Shown: positions 33,901-42,601, counted from the first letter of the stretch. The stretch: DNA of 64,000 bases from Streptomyces sp. CB00455 (GCF_001905445.1 NZ_LIVQ01000012.1:62001-126000); one strand, 5' to 3'. The notes: generated by a model from the letters alone, not told the origin. A program made the numbers and translations.

Positions 33901-36829
33901 TGCGCAGGATTTCGAGCGCGGCGTCGCCGTCCGAGGACGACGCTGCCGGGTCGGGAGTCGGCTCCTGCACGGCCTCGGCGGCCTTCAGCGCCTTCACGGC
34001 TTTCGCCGCCTTGATCGCCTTGGCGGCCTTGGCCGCCTTCTGCGCCGAGTCCGCGGCCGGCGCCGCCGCCGGGGTGCGGTGCTCGGCGGCCTGGGCGGAC
34101 TGGGCGGACTTGGGCGGCTGCTCGCAGGGGCTGGTCAGGAAGCTGAACTCCTGCCCGACCTCCAACGGCTTGATCAGGCGGTCCTGGAAGAGCCGGTCCA
34201 GCGCGACGGGGGCGCCCGCGACGAACGCCGCGCCGGCCACCTGGAGCAGCGGCCGCAGCGACTCGTCGTCGGTGTTCAGCGAGAGCGCCGGGATCCCGGT
34301 CGTCGCCTGGGCCAGGCCGCTGAGCACCCGGCCCGGGCCCACCTCGACGAACAGGTCGACCTCGGCCGCGGCCGCCTGCACCGCCTGGGTGAAGCGGACC
34401 GGGTCGGTGATCTGGCGGCTCAGCAGCTCCACCACGTCGGTGCGGCGCTCCAGTTCGGCGCCGGTGACGGTCGAGACGACCTTCCCGGAGACGGGGCCGA
34501 AGCGGGCGCCCGCGAGCCAGTTGCCGAACGCCGCGGCGGCCGGGGCGACCAGCGGCGAGTGGAAGGCGTGCGAGACGGCGAGCCGCGTGCAGCTGACGTC
34601 CGCCCGTTCGGCGCGGCGCTGGATCTCCTCGATCTCCTCGACGGGACCGGCCACGACCGTCTGCCGGGGGCCGTTGTAGCCCGCGATGACGGCGGTCAGG
34701 CCGGCGATGAGCTGCCCGGCCTGCTCCGGGTCGGTGCCCAGGGAGGCCATGGTGCCCGAGGCGCTGTGCTCGGCCATCGCCTTGCCGCGCACCCGTGCCG
34801 CGTCCAGCAGCGTCTCCTCGTCGAGGGCGCCGGCCCAGTGCAGGGCCGACAGCTCGCCGAGGCTGTGCCCGACGGCGAGCGACGCCTCCAGGCGCAGCGA
34901 GTCCAGGACCCTGAGGCCCGCGGCGGAGCCGGTGGCGATACGGGGCTGCGCCACGTCGGTGGCGACCATGTCGCCGGTGGCCGGAAGGCCGGCCCGGTCG
35001 AAGACCTCGGCGGCCTCCGGGAAGCGGCGGCGCAGGGCGCCCCCGCCGGTGCCCTTGCCGGAGCCCTGGCCCGGGAAGAGGAAGCCGATGCGACCGCGTC
35101 CGTTCGCCTTGCCGAGGAAGCTGCGCCCGTCGGCCGACGTGTGCGAGGTCTCCCCCGACTCCAGCAGGTCGGACAGGTGCTGCAGGCGGCGCTCGGCGTC
35201 CTCGGGCGAGGACGCGACGATCGCCGCGCGGTAGGGCAGGCCGCGCAGTTCGCGCTGGAGGGTCGCGGCGAGGTCGGAGACCTGGCCGTAGGAGACGCGG
35301 GCGACGAAGCGGGAGACCTCTCCGGCCCGGGCGAGCAGCCCGCGCGGCGAGTCGCCTTCCAGCAGCAGCAGCTCGCTGTCCTGGGGGGAGCTGGCCAGTG
35401 CGGCGGAGCGGCGGCTCGCGGCGGCCCGGCGCCGGCTGGCCGGCTCGTCCAGGACGACGTGCGTGTTGATGCCGCCGAAGCCCATGGCGGTGATGCCCAC
35501 GCGGCGGGGCGCGCCCTTCGGCCATGCCTCGGCCTTGCGCAGTACCTTGAGGTTGGCGCCGTCCTGCGTGAGGAGTTCGTGCGGATCGACGGTGCCGATG
35601 GCCGGCGGCAGGGTCTGGTTGTCGACGGCCAGGGCCGCCTTGATCAGGCCCGCGACGCCGGCGGCGGCCTTGGTGTGGCCGATCATGCCCTTGATGGAGG
35701 TGATCGCGGCGACCGGCGCCTGGGGGTCTGCCTCGGCCCGGGCGCCCATGAGGGCGGTGAGCTCGGTGGCGTCGCCCACGGCGGTGCCGGTGCCGTGGCC
35801 CTCGAAGAGGCGGACGGTCTCGATGCCGAATCCGGCGCGTTCGTAGGCGCGCCGCAGGGCCAGCTGGTAGCCGCTGACCTCGGGGCGGGTGATGCCGCCC
35901 TGGCCGTCGGAGGACACGCCCCAGCCCGCGATCGTCGCGTAGATGCGGTGGCCGCCCGCGAGGGCGTCCTCCTCGCGCATCAGGACGATCATTCCGCAGC
36001 CCTCACCGGGCCAGAAGCCGTTGGAGCCCCGGTCGTAGAGCTTCATCTCGCCCTTGGCGAGCGCGCCCGTCTTGGCGAAGCCGATGATCTCGAAGGGGTC
36101 GATCGACAGGTCCACGCCGCCCGCGACGGCGACGTCGATGTCTCCGTTGACGAGCGAGGTGCCCGCCGTGGTGACGGACAGGAGCGAGGAGGAGCAGGCG
36201 CCGTCGACGGTGTAGCCGCCGCCGTTGAGGTCGAAGTGGTTGCAGATGCGGCCCGCGATGGTGTTGGACAGGCCGCCGGCGAGGGTGTCCTCGTCGATGG
36301 CCGGGAAGGGCTCCTTGTACGCGGCCTCGACGTCGCCGAGGAACTCCGCGACGCGCTCCTCGTCCCAGTCCTCCTGGCCCGCGAGGGCCTCGGCCATCAC
36401 GCGCCGTACGTAGGGCCAGCGCAGCCGCATCACATTGGCGCGGGCGAACTCGCCGGTGAGGGTGTTGCCGACGATGACGCCGGTGCGTTCGCGCGGCAGG
36501 CCCTCGCCGGCCGGGAAGCCGGCGTCGGCCAGCGCGCGCCCGGCGGTGTCCAGGGCGAGCCAGTGGGTGAGGTCGGTGGAGCGGAAGGTGCTCCCGGCGA
36601 TCTTGTGGGCGATGCGGTCGAACTCGTAGCCCTCCAGCACCGCGGCGTTGCGGGCGTAGAAGGTGTCCGGAGTGGCCGGGTCGGAGTCCCAGTAGTCGTC
36701 CAGGCGCATCCGCTCGTCGGGCAGCCGGCGAAAGGCCCGCCGGCCGGCGACGGCGTTGTCCCAGAGCTCGCCCGGGGTGGCGGCGTCGGGGTAGCGGCAG
36801 GCCATGCCGACGATGGCGATGCGTGTCAT
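30911..36829 (-). CDS. pksE: iterative type I enediyne polyketide synthase (PKSE)
   Basis: A 1972-residue protein. Order: ketosynthase with active Cys ~212 in VDGACSSSLLSV; acyltransferase with GHSLGELSALHW (Ser ~656); a long Ala/Lys linker; carrier domain with Ser ~1003 in LLDDLHMSSITV; ketoreductase with VTGGGKGISAEC ~1237; dehydratase with LADHLLDGNLLMP ~1511; and a C-terminal phosphopantetheinyl transferase with ACDIEAVSM ~1864 and WSASECLKKAG ~1906. This KS-AT-ACP-KR-DH-PPTase layout with self-priming is unique to enediyne synthases, which make a linear polyene. ATG 36829 overlaps the UnbU-like stop; the longer open frame upstream is an antisense-free read-through of the preceding gene in another frame. 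Confidence 0.97.
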   Translation of the reverse strand: MTRIAIVGMACRYPDAATPGELWDNAVAGRRAFRRLPDERMRLDDYWDSDPATPDTFYARNAAVLEGYEFDRIAHKIAGSTFRSTDLTHWLALDTAGRALADAGFPAGEGLPRERTGVIVGNTLTGEFARANVMRLRWPYVRRVMAEALAGQEDWDEERVAEFLGDVEAAYKEPFPAIDEDTLAGGLSNTIAGRICNHFDLNGGGYTVDGACSSSLLSVTTAGTSLVNGDIDVAVAGGVDLSIDPFEIIGFAKTGALAKGEMKLYDRGSNGFWPGEGCGMIVLMREEDALAGGHRIYATIAGWGVSSDGQGGITRPEVSGYQLALRRAYERAGFGIETVRLFEGHGTGTAVGDATELTALMGARAEADPQAPVAAITSIKGMIGHTKAAAGVAGLIKAALAVDNQTLPPAIGTVDPHELLTQDGANLKVLRKAEAWPKGAPRRVGITAMGFGGINTHVVLDEPASRRRAAASRRSAALASSPQDSELLLLEGDSPRGLLARAGEVSRFVARVSYGQVSDLAATLQRELRGLPYRAAIVASSPEDAERRLQHLSDLLESGETSHTSADGRSFLGKANGRGRIGFLFPGQGSGKGTGGGALRRRFPEAAEVFDRAGLPATGDMVATDVAQPRIATGSAAGLRVLDSLRLEASLAVGHSLGELSALHWAGALDEETLLDAARVRGKAMAEHSASGTMASLGTDPEQAGQLIAGLTAVIAGYNGPRQTVVAGPVEEIEEIQRRAERADVSCTRLAVSHAFHSPLVAPAAAAFGNWLAGARFGPVSGKVVSTVTGAELERRTDVVELLSRQITDPVRFTQAVQAAAAEVDLFVEVGPGRVLSGLAQATTGIPALSLNTDDESLRPLLQVAGAAFVAGAPVALDRLFQDRLIKPLEVGQEFSFLTSPCEQPPKSAQSAQAAEHRTPAAAPAADSAQKAAKAAKAIKAAKAVKALKAAEAVQEPTPDPAASSSDGDAALEILRNLVAERAELPADLVDPASRLLDDLHMSSITVGQIVNQAASHLKIPASQVPTNFATATLAELAEALQILASTGGAEQNDEAPPVVAGAATWARPFAVDLDEIARPRTAPTEAGGSWELFAPEGGAHAERLRQELEQAGVGSGVLAVLPKGISQEQMFQILDVAKSALTGRRDRRFVLVQDGRGAAGLAKTLYLEAPHLRTTIVHTPMTDDAVERVLAEVAATTRFTEVHYDEDGVRRVPTLRALPAAQEREDAPLNASDVLLVTGGGKGISAECALAVARKTGTKLAVLGRSDPADDRELADNLRRMADAGVGVHYARADVTDAGQVRGAVAELEGALGKITGLLHGAGRNEPNGLVHLEADDFRRTFAPKVDGLRTVLDTVGAGNLKLLVAFGSIIGRAGLRGEAHYATANEWLADLTEEVARTHPQVRARCMEWSVWSGVGMGEKLSVVESLNREGITPVSPDQGVAILLRLISDPDAPVVSVISGRTEGIDTVRRDLPALPLLRFTSNPLVRYHGVELVTEVELNAGTDPYLADHLLDGNLLMPAVMGMEAMVQVGAAATGRSTTPVIEGAKFLRPIVVPPNGSTRIRIAATVTGTDTVDVAIHAEDTGFVADHFRARLVYTEVPAPEGPPLQVPADTPLVPLDPARDLYGSVLFQGARFQRLSRFHRAAARHVDADVDVQRTPQNWFAGFLPGELLLADPGMRDALMHGNQVCVPDATLLPSGVERIHPLGNGPHVPDKLRYAAIERSRDGDTYVYDIAVRAEDGTVVERWEGLTLHAVRKTDGSGPWVAPLLGPYLERTLEDVLGARIAVAVEPHGESPAGSVSQRRSFTADAAARAMGAPVTVNHRPDGRPELEGSRHMSMSAAHGLGVTVSAVSGSEVACDIEAVSMRPASEWRGLLGEHTPVAELVAKETGEAPDTAATRVWSASECLKKAGIYVGAPLTVLPSRKDAWVVFAAGDLRIATFVTALRDALEPAVFAFLTNEADLIEGRS

Positions 36830-37941
36830 GCGGCCACCGCTATCTTTTCCTGGCCGGTCTTCTCCGCGGGGGCGGGGCAGGCGCAGGGCTCGGCGCACCC
36901 GTTGGGGCACGCGGCGGCCTCGACGGGGGCGGGGCAGGCGCACTCGCCGGTGCAGCCGCAGGCCCGCTGGGCCGGCAGCACGGCGGTGACGGCCTCGGCC
37001 TTGCCCGCGGCGGCCTGGTCGGCGGCCTCGGCCGCGCGCCGCTTGGCGACGACGTCGGCGCTCCACAAGAAGGCGCCGCGGATGGCGCAGACCAGCGCGG
37101 TGGCGAAGAAGATGCCGTAGACGACGTGCAGGGCGGTCAGGACGCCGTACATGGTGGCGACGCCGCCGCCGAAGGCGATCTGGCCCCACTTGGTGGAGGG
37201 CGTCGTACCGGGGTCGGTGATCATGTAGTTCGTGAAGAGCACGAAGGCCACACCGGTCATCATCGCGAGGGCCGCGGGGATGGAGGTGTCGAAGATCAGA
37301 CCGCGGACGACCGCCTGGAGGGCGTAGCCGCCGACCCAGGCCAGGATGAGCCACATCCGCTCGGTCAGCTTGGCGTTGAGCAGCGTGCCGAGCGAGATGA
37401 TGATCGCCGGGACGAGCCAGTCGAAGCCGCCGTCGAGGTACTCGGTGAAGTGGTACGGGGGCGCGATCGACGCCCACGGGAAGAGCACCAGGATGACCGC
37501 GATGCCGAAGTTCGACGGGTTCATGAAGTGCCGCATCCGGCCCTTGACCGGGGCGCGCAGCACCCACTTGGTGCCGACGGCGACGATGACGCCGAAGACC
37601 ATGACCCAGACGCGGTCGTTCACGTAGGTCAGCATGTTCACCGCGAGGGCGGTGATGTGGGCCGGGAAGAGGAACTCCATCAGGCCCTTGATGCCGCCGC
37701 CGCGGAAGCGGGGGTCACGGCCCTCGGAGCGGGCGCCGAGCACCTCCAGGATGATCTCCAGGGTGTAGGAGGTGGCCAGCGCGATGAACGGCCAGGTCCA
37801 GGGCTGCTCGAAGCCGAGCACCGTGTAGCCGACGATGTTGAGCACCGAGATGGAGATCGCGAACCGGCGGAGCGCGGTGACGACCTTGGGGTTGTGGCGC
37901 GGGCCCGCGGGGGCGGGTAGCGCCGTCAGGGTTGCGGCCAT
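36826..37941 (-). CDS. unbU: UnbU-like integral membrane protein (E5 type) with Cys-rich tail
   Basis: A 371-residue polytopic membrane protein with about eight hydrophobic segments (for example FAISISVLNIVGYTVLGFEQ, ITALAVNMLTYV, AIIISLGTLLNAK). It matches the conserved UnbU protein of the enediyne cassette, whose biochemical role is unknown. The unusual part is the C-terminus after about residue 325, where a tail rich in CG, CTGEC, CPNGC and CAC motifs holds about ten cysteines separated by Ala/Pro. Such a tail could bind metal or react with thiols/radicals. It is coupled to the synthase gene by an ATGA overlap. Confidence 0.88.
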   Translation of the reverse strand: MAATLTALPAPAGPRHNPKVVTALRRFAISISVLNIVGYTVLGFEQPWTWPFIALATSYTLEIILEVLGARSEGRDPRFRGGGIKGLMEFLFPAHITALAVNMLTYVNDRVWVMVFGVIVAVGTKWVLRAPVKGRMRHFMNPSNFGIAVILVLFPWASIAPPYHFTEYLDGGFDWLVPAIIISLGTLLNAKLTERMWLILAWVGGYALQAVVRGLIFDTSIPAALAMMTGVAFVLFTNYMITDPGTTPSTKWGQIAFGGGVATMYGVLTALHVVYGIFFATALVCAIRGAFLWSADVVAKRRAAEAADQAAAGKAEAVTAVLPAQRACGCTGECACPAPVEAAACPNGCAEPCACPAPAEKTGQEKIAVAA

Positions 37942-37943
37942 GG

Positions 37944-39857
37944 TCACTTCTCCTTCGCCTGGGTGCCGAGCTCGACGTTGTGCCAGCCGGGCGTGAGCTT
38001 CAGCTGCTGCTCGTGGACGGATCCGGTGCGGTCGCGCCAGGTGAGCTTCACGGGCAGCGGGCCCTTGATGCCCTCGCCGAGACCGATGTGGACGTCGTTG
38101 CTGCGCTTGCCGGAGTGGCCGCCGCCGCCGTCGACGCGGGCGACGCGCATGCTGCCGTCGGGCAGCTCGACGCAGACCTCGGCGCCGATCGCGGGCGAGC
38201 CGGACTCGCGGTCGAGCTTGAGCCCGAGGAACGAACCGGTGCTCTCGCTGACGTTGTGCAGGAAGACGGGCTCGCCCCACTGGCGGGCGACCGCCAGGTC
38301 GAGCCGGCCGTCGCCGTCGACGTCGCCCGTGGCCATACCGCGGGTCGGAATGGGCTCGGCGATGCCGAGGGCCTTGGCCAGGTCGACGTAGCGTCCGCTG
38401 TCCTTGTCCTTGGAGAAGAAGCGCATGTGCTGGCCGCCGGCCAGGTCGTCGCCGTGGCGCACATTGGGCCACCAGGTCGGGTTCGAGGTCAGGGCGTCGT
38501 TGGCGGTGGCCAGCTCCTGGAGCTGGGGCCAGCGGTTGGTCTTGCCCTTGACGAAGCCGAGCGCCTGGGTGATCTCCAGGGTGCCGTCGTTGTCGAAGTC
38601 ACCCGTCTTGATGTCCCAGCCCCAGCCGGACCAGGCCACGCCCAGGTCGGCGGACTCGTCCTTGTACGGGGCCTCGCCCTCCTTGAAGCGGCCCTGGAGC
38701 TCGGCCTTGCTCTTCGCCTGGTTGATGAAGGCGAAGTTGGACTCCTGGATGCCGAAGGAGGTGGTGATGTTGCTGACGAACATGTCGTACAGGCCGTCGT
38801 TGTCCAGGTCCCCGAAGTCGGCTCCCATGCCCTTGAAGGAGCTGCGTCCGAGCTCCTTCGACTTGGGCACGGTGCCGCTGTGCACGGACTTGACCTCGCC
38901 GAATTCGATCTTGCCCGGCTTGGACTTGTTGTACAGCAGCCCCGAGGTGCCGAAGTCGTGGGCGAGGAAGACCTCCGGCAGGTTGTCGCCGTCCAGGTCG
39001 GCCGCGGTGGCGCCGAGCGTCCAGCCGTGGTTCAGCCCCTGCGGGATCGCGTCGTCGGTCTTCTCGTACCCGTCCTTCGTCCAGCGGAAGAAGTGGCCGC
39101 CGCCGCCGTTCTGGGCGTGGGAGAGCGACTCGTTCATGACCACGTCGCCGTCCTTGGTGTCATCCAGGACGGGGCTGTCGGGGAAGTAGTTGCCGATGAA
39201 GATGTCGTCGTGGCCGTCGCCGTCGAAGTCGGCCACCGCGGCGGCGTTGGAGTTCCACAGCGGGCCGGTGTACAGCGCGCCCGGCTGGCCCGGGATCAGC
39301 TCGGTGGGCGTGAAGGTGGCGGCCGACAGCGGCTGGCCCTTCACGTTCTTGTTCTGGAAGATGACGGGCGTGCGGCCCCAGTAGTAGACGAGGACGTCGG
39401 TCGCGCCGTCCTCGTTGAAGTCGCCGGGCACACAGCCCATCGGCGCCATCGTGGTGCTGGTGCCCAGCGGCTTGGGATCGAGCGCGAACGGCGCGTACGC
39501 CCCGTCCTTGCGCGTCGGCGCCGGGGTGACGACCGCCTGGTCGATCCGCGGGTCGTTCACGCACAGGTCGTTGGGCAGGCCGTCGCCGTCGATGTCGTTG
39601 ACCGCGATTCCGGCGCCGACCGAGGAGATCCATCCCTCGATGTGCCGGTATGCCTTGTTGACCTTTCGGACTTCCTGCTTGGGAAATCCGGAGGGCATCG
39701 CGATCGACAGCGACTCGAAACCGAAATTCTTCGCGATCTTCTCGGTCTCGGCCGCCGAGGAAACGGGCAGGCGAACACCGTAGAAAGTGCCGACCATCAG
39801 GGCAAGAGCGACAATTCCTGGCGCATTCCTATGCGCCCAGTTCTTTTTGGCCGTCAC
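37944..39857 (-). CDS. unbV: UnbV-like FG-GAP/ASPIC protein (E4 type, CRTAC1 family)
   Basis: A 637-residue protein with an N-terminal membrane anchor or signal (IVALALMVGTFYGV), then repeated calcium-binding FG-GAP motifs: VNDIDGDGLPND, GDFNEDGATDVL, ADFDGDGHDDIF, ADLDGDNLPEVF, GDLDNDGLYDMF, GDFDNDGTLEIT and GDVDGDGRLDLA, forming a beta-propeller. The C-terminus is the ASPIC/UnbV domain (SPAIGAEVCVELPDG). It is one of the conserved enediyne cassette proteins of unknown function. GTG 39857 overlaps the DUF1702 stop (GTGA); the longer open frame upstream is discarded. Confidence 0.92.
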   Translation of the reverse strand: MTAKKNWAHRNAPGIVALALMVGTFYGVRLPVSSAAETEKIAKNFGFESLSIAMPSGFPKQEVRKVNKAYRHIEGWISSVGAGIAVNDIDGDGLPNDLCVNDPRIDQAVVTPAPTRKDGAYAPFALDPKPLGTSTTMAPMGCVPGDFNEDGATDVLVYYWGRTPVIFQNKNVKGQPLSAATFTPTELIPGQPGALYTGPLWNSNAAAVADFDGDGHDDIFIGNYFPDSPVLDDTKDGDVVMNESLSHAQNGGGGHFFRWTKDGYEKTDDAIPQGLNHGWTLGATAADLDGDNLPEVFLAHDFGTSGLLYNKSKPGKIEFGEVKSVHSGTVPKSKELGRSSFKGMGADFGDLDNDGLYDMFVSNITTSFGIQESNFAFINQAKSKAELQGRFKEGEAPYKDESADLGVAWSGWGWDIKTGDFDNDGTLEITQALGFVKGKTNRWPQLQELATANDALTSNPTWWPNVRHGDDLAGGQHMRFFSKDKDSGRYVDLAKALGIAEPIPTRGMATGDVDGDGRLDLAVARQWGEPVFLHNVSESTGSFLGLKLDRESGSPAIGAEVCVELPDGSMRVARVDGGGGHSGKRSNDVHIGLGEGIKGPLPVKLTWRDRTGSVHEQQLKLTPGWHNVELGTQAKEK

Positions 39858-40840
39858 TGGTCGGCACCTTTCCGGGTGAGAGAGAGGGAAGAAAGCTCGG
39901 CGGAGACGCCGCGGCGCCACGATTCGTAGGCGGGAGAGTCGCCCTGGCCCTGGGTGGCGGGGCGCAGCCGGACACAGACCCCGGCCGCCTGCTCGGCGGT
40001 CGTACCGCAGACGACGCGGGCGGCGAGGTGGGTGTGGTCGATGATCGTGTCGGCCTTGATGCGGGCCTCGATCGCGAAGGCGGAGCCCTGGGCGAGCGAC
40101 CAGCGGTGCTCCCCGGCGCCCTCGACGAAGCGCGCGAGCTCGGCCTCGGTGACACCACCCGCGTACGTGCAGGCGAGGCCGGCGCCGGCGTACAGATCGC
40201 TGTGCCGCTCCTTGGGATAGGAGGCGATCAGGTCGGTCACGACATCGGGGTCGGTGCCGCCGACGAACCACAGCGCGCGGCCGATGCCCTGGTCGATGGC
40301 GTTCGGCGTGTAGTGGTTGTGCCCGCCGTACCAGCTGAACGGGTGCTCGGCGGCGGGCGTGCGCACGTAGGAGTCGGTCTTGAAGTAGGCCTGGTGGAAG
40401 CCGTAGCCGTCCAGGGCGAGCCAGCGCAGCAGCGGGTCGGTCTTCCTGATGTCCGGCCACAGGAGCTTGGGCAGGCGGGCCATCGCCCAGCCGACCCCGA
40501 CGTAGATCATGTAGTCGTGCTGCCGGCCCTTGCCGTTCAGCAGGCCGTCGAGCCGGCCGCTGTGGCCCGGCAGCGAGTCGTACACAGCCGCGCCCATGCC
40601 CGCGCCCTCGTAGGCGAAGCCGCGCATGTCCCGCGGGACGGTCTCCAGCATGTCCTCGGCTTCGGCCGGCGAACCGGCCTCCACGGCGTAGGCATATCCC
40701 CGCAGGAACACCTCGCCGATGTTCTCCAGACGCGCCTTGGCTTCCGGATTCTTCACGTGGAACCCGCGCACCTCCATCGTCGTCTCGGAAACAGGAGGTG
40801 TGAGAACCCGACGCCGTAGCGCACCAAATACAGTGGACAC
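39854..40840 (-). CDS. DUF1702 protein of the enediyne cassette (E3/UnbL-like), copy A
   Basis: A 328-residue soluble protein of DUF1702, found next to enediyne synthases; probably the protein called UnbL. Conserved segments are RGFAYEGAGMGAAVYD, VGVGWAMARLPK, WLALDGYGFHQAYF and GIGRALWFVGGTDP, all also present in copy B. Its biochemical role is unknown; it is part of the gene set required with the synthase. It is translationally coupled to the UnbV-like gene. About 150 bases precede it, so a promoter may lie there. Confidence 0.88.
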   Translation of the reverse strand: MSTVFGALRRRVLTPPVSETTMEVRGFHVKNPEAKARLENIGEVFLRGYAYAVEAGSPAEAEDMLETVPRDMRGFAYEGAGMGAAVYDSLPGHSGRLDGLLNGKGRQHDYMIYVGVGWAMARLPKLLWPDIRKTDPLLRWLALDGYGFHQAYFKTDSYVRTPAAEHPFSWYGGHNHYTPNAIDQGIGRALWFVGGTDPDVVTDLIASYPKERHSDLYAGAGLACTYAGGVTEAELARFVEGAGEHRWSLAQGSAFAIEARIKADTIIDHTHLAARVVCGTTAEQAAGVCVRLRPATQGQGDSPAYESWRRGVSAELSSLSLTRKGADQ

Positions 40841-40944
40841 CGAAGTAGACCGCCCCTCATTGAGAACCTGAAACCCCCCAGCAAACGGGAATCTATCCAG
40901 GGCCCGGGAAGGCTTCTACTTCCGCCGTGCTCAATTGGTCTGAA

Positions 40945-40994
40945 AATCGTCGCGGGCCCGCGGAGCGTCAATCGTCGCGGGCCAGCGGAGCGTC
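40945..40994. repeat. 25-bp tandem duplication at the 3' end of DUF1702 copy B
   Basis: Two head-to-tail 25-bp copies (40945-40969 and 40970-40994) that begin AATCGTCGCGGGCC differ at one base. The second copy includes the stop codon of DUF1702 copy B, so the first is a duplicated tail lying just downstream of the gene. Confidence 0.8.
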
Positions 40995-41982
40995 AGACGA
41001 GCGTTGCCGCGGAGGTGTGCAATTGCGCCCGGACATTGCGGCGCCACACCTCGTAGGCGGGCCCGACGCCGGCCTCCGGCGCGTTCGCCGCGGTGTCGTC
41101 GGCGAGCCGTGCGACGGCCTCCACGCCGAGGCCCGTGAAGGCTTCGGCGGCTGCCCTGCTGTGCTCGGGGACGAAGCCCGCGTGGTGGCGTGCCTTGGTG
41201 GCGAAGACCGAGCCCTGCGCGAGGTGGTCCCGGTCCTCTCCCGCCTCGTCGCGCAGCGCGGCGCGGTCCGCGGCGGTGGTACCGCCGGCGAAGGTCGCGG
41301 CCAGGCCGACGCCGCTCCACAGGTCACCCTGGCGCTGCGCGGCGAAGGCGCGCACGGCGGCCGAGACGTGGGCGACGTGGCCGCCGTGGATGAACCACAG
41401 GGCCCGTCCGACGCCCTGGTCGAAGGCGCGCTGGAAGTAGTCCGCGTCGCCGTCCCACAGGTAGGGGGTGTCCAGGCGCTGCCCGCCGACCCACCGCTCG
41501 GTGTCGAAGTAGGCGCGGTCGAAGCCGTACCCGTCGACGCACAGCCAGCTCATGGCCGGGTAGTACTCGGGCTCGTTCAGGTCCGGTACGAGCTTCTTCC
41601 ACAGCGGGCGGGGCAGCTTGGCCATGGCGAAGCCGATGCCGATGTAGTTGAGGAAGATGTGCCGCTTGCCGCCCCCCTGCAACAGGTCGCGGGTGCGGTG
41701 GCCTCTGCCGGGTCCCATGGTGTCGCGGATCGCGCAGGCCATGGTGGCGCCCTCGTACGCGAAGCCCTGCACCTCGGGGTCGACCAGCGAGAGCCGGCGC
41801 TCGGTCGTCGCCAGGTCGCGGTCCTCGATGCCCCACTCGAACCCGGTGACGACCGCCTGCGGCACGGCCTCGAGCTTGCGGGTGCGCGCGTTCGGTTCCA
41901 CGGTGAATCCGCGTCCAGCGAAGCTCACTTCGTCCAGGGACGGGGCCATGGCCAGCCTGCGCAGTGCTCCCAGTGCGGGCAC
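40993..41982 (-). CDS. DUF1702 protein of the enediyne cassette, copy B
   Basis: A 329-residue paralogue of copy A, sharing QGFAYEGATMACAIRD, IGIGFAMAKLP, WLCVDGYGFDRAYFDTERW and GVGRALWFIHGGH. GTG 41982 is set by GAGGAGG five bases upstream; the open frame continues for 25 codons without homology. It is the first gene of the enediyne core operon. Two DUF1702 proteins in tandem suggest a heteromeric complex or two related steps; neither activity is known. Confidence 0.87.
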   Translation of the reverse strand: MPALGALRRLAMAPSLDEVSFAGRGFTVEPNARTRKLEAVPQAVVTGFEWGIEDRDLATTERRLSLVDPEVQGFAYEGATMACAIRDTMGPGRGHRTRDLLQGGGKRHIFLNYIGIGFAMAKLPRPLWKKLVPDLNEPEYYPAMSWLCVDGYGFDRAYFDTERWVGGQRLDTPYLWDGDADYFQRAFDQGVGRALWFIHGGHVAHVSAAVRAFAAQRQGDLWSGVGLAATFAGGTTAADRAALRDEAGEDRDHLAQGSVFATKARHHAGFVPEHSRAAAEAFTGLGVEAVARLADDTAANAPEAGVGPAYEVWRRNVRAQLHTSAATLV

Positions 41983-42157
41983 GGACGCCTCCTCGTACGG
42001 GCCGCCCTGCCGGCGGCCGGAGGCCACATCGTGTGCGCCCAGGCACGGGCCGGGCATCTCCGTCCGTGCGCATCCGGCCCGACCGGTCCGCCCCGAACGG
42101 ACTTGGCCAACTCGGGCGCGGGGGGGCAGGCACGGCTGACGAGTGGGCGGTCAGCGG

Positions 42158-42601
42158 TCAGCGGATGAGCCGCACGTCCACTTCCTCGTCATGCACCCGG
42201 CGGCCGCACTGGGTGCAGTGCAGCTCGATGTGGACCGTCCCGTCACAGCCGATGTGGTCGGCACGGCGCGGCGGGCCGAGCTCCTGGGGCAGGTTCCGGT
42301 CGCCCCACTGCATGAGGGCGATCACCGCCCGGGTGAGGTCCCGCCCGGTCGGGGTGAGCCGGTACTCGTAGCGGACGGGCTTGTCCTGGTAGGGAACCCG
42401 TTCCATGAGCCCGTGCTCGACGAGCCGGGCGAGCCGGTTGGTCAGGACGTTGCGGGCGATGTCGAGGTTGCCCAGGAAACCGTCGAAGCGTTTGATGCCG
42501 AGGAGTGCCGAGCGCACGATCAGCAGCGTCCAGCGCTCGCCGACCACCTCCAGCGTGCGGGCGAGGTTGCAGTCCTGCCCGTCGTACGTGTGTTTCAGCA
42601 T
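42158..42601 (-). CDS. HxlR-family transcriptional regulator
   Basis: A 147-residue winged-helix protein. The N-terminal cysteine (DCNLARTLEVVGERWTLLIV) and the wing LARLVEHGLMERVPYQ ... YRLTPTGRDL are diagnostic of HxlR regulators, in which the Cys often senses electrophiles or oxidants. The C-terminus has an added CDGTVHIELHCTQCGRRVHD segment with a C-x2-C pair that could bind zinc. It lies upstream of the enediyne core operon in the same direction, so it may control that operon or respond to its reactive product. Confidence 0.85.
   Translation of the reverse strand: MLKHTYDGQDCNLARTLEVVGERWTLLIVRSALLGIKRFDGFLGNLDIARNVLTNRLARLVEHGLMERVPYQDKPVRYEYRLTPTGRDLTRAVIALMQWGDRNLPQELGPPRRADHIGCDGTVHIELHCTQCGRRVHDEEVDVRLIR

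Noticed and set aside
36830..37567. Longer polyketide synthase start at 37567
   Set aside because: That part overlaps the UnbU-like gene in another frame, has no ketosynthase homology, and ATG 36829 sits exactly at an ATGA coupling.
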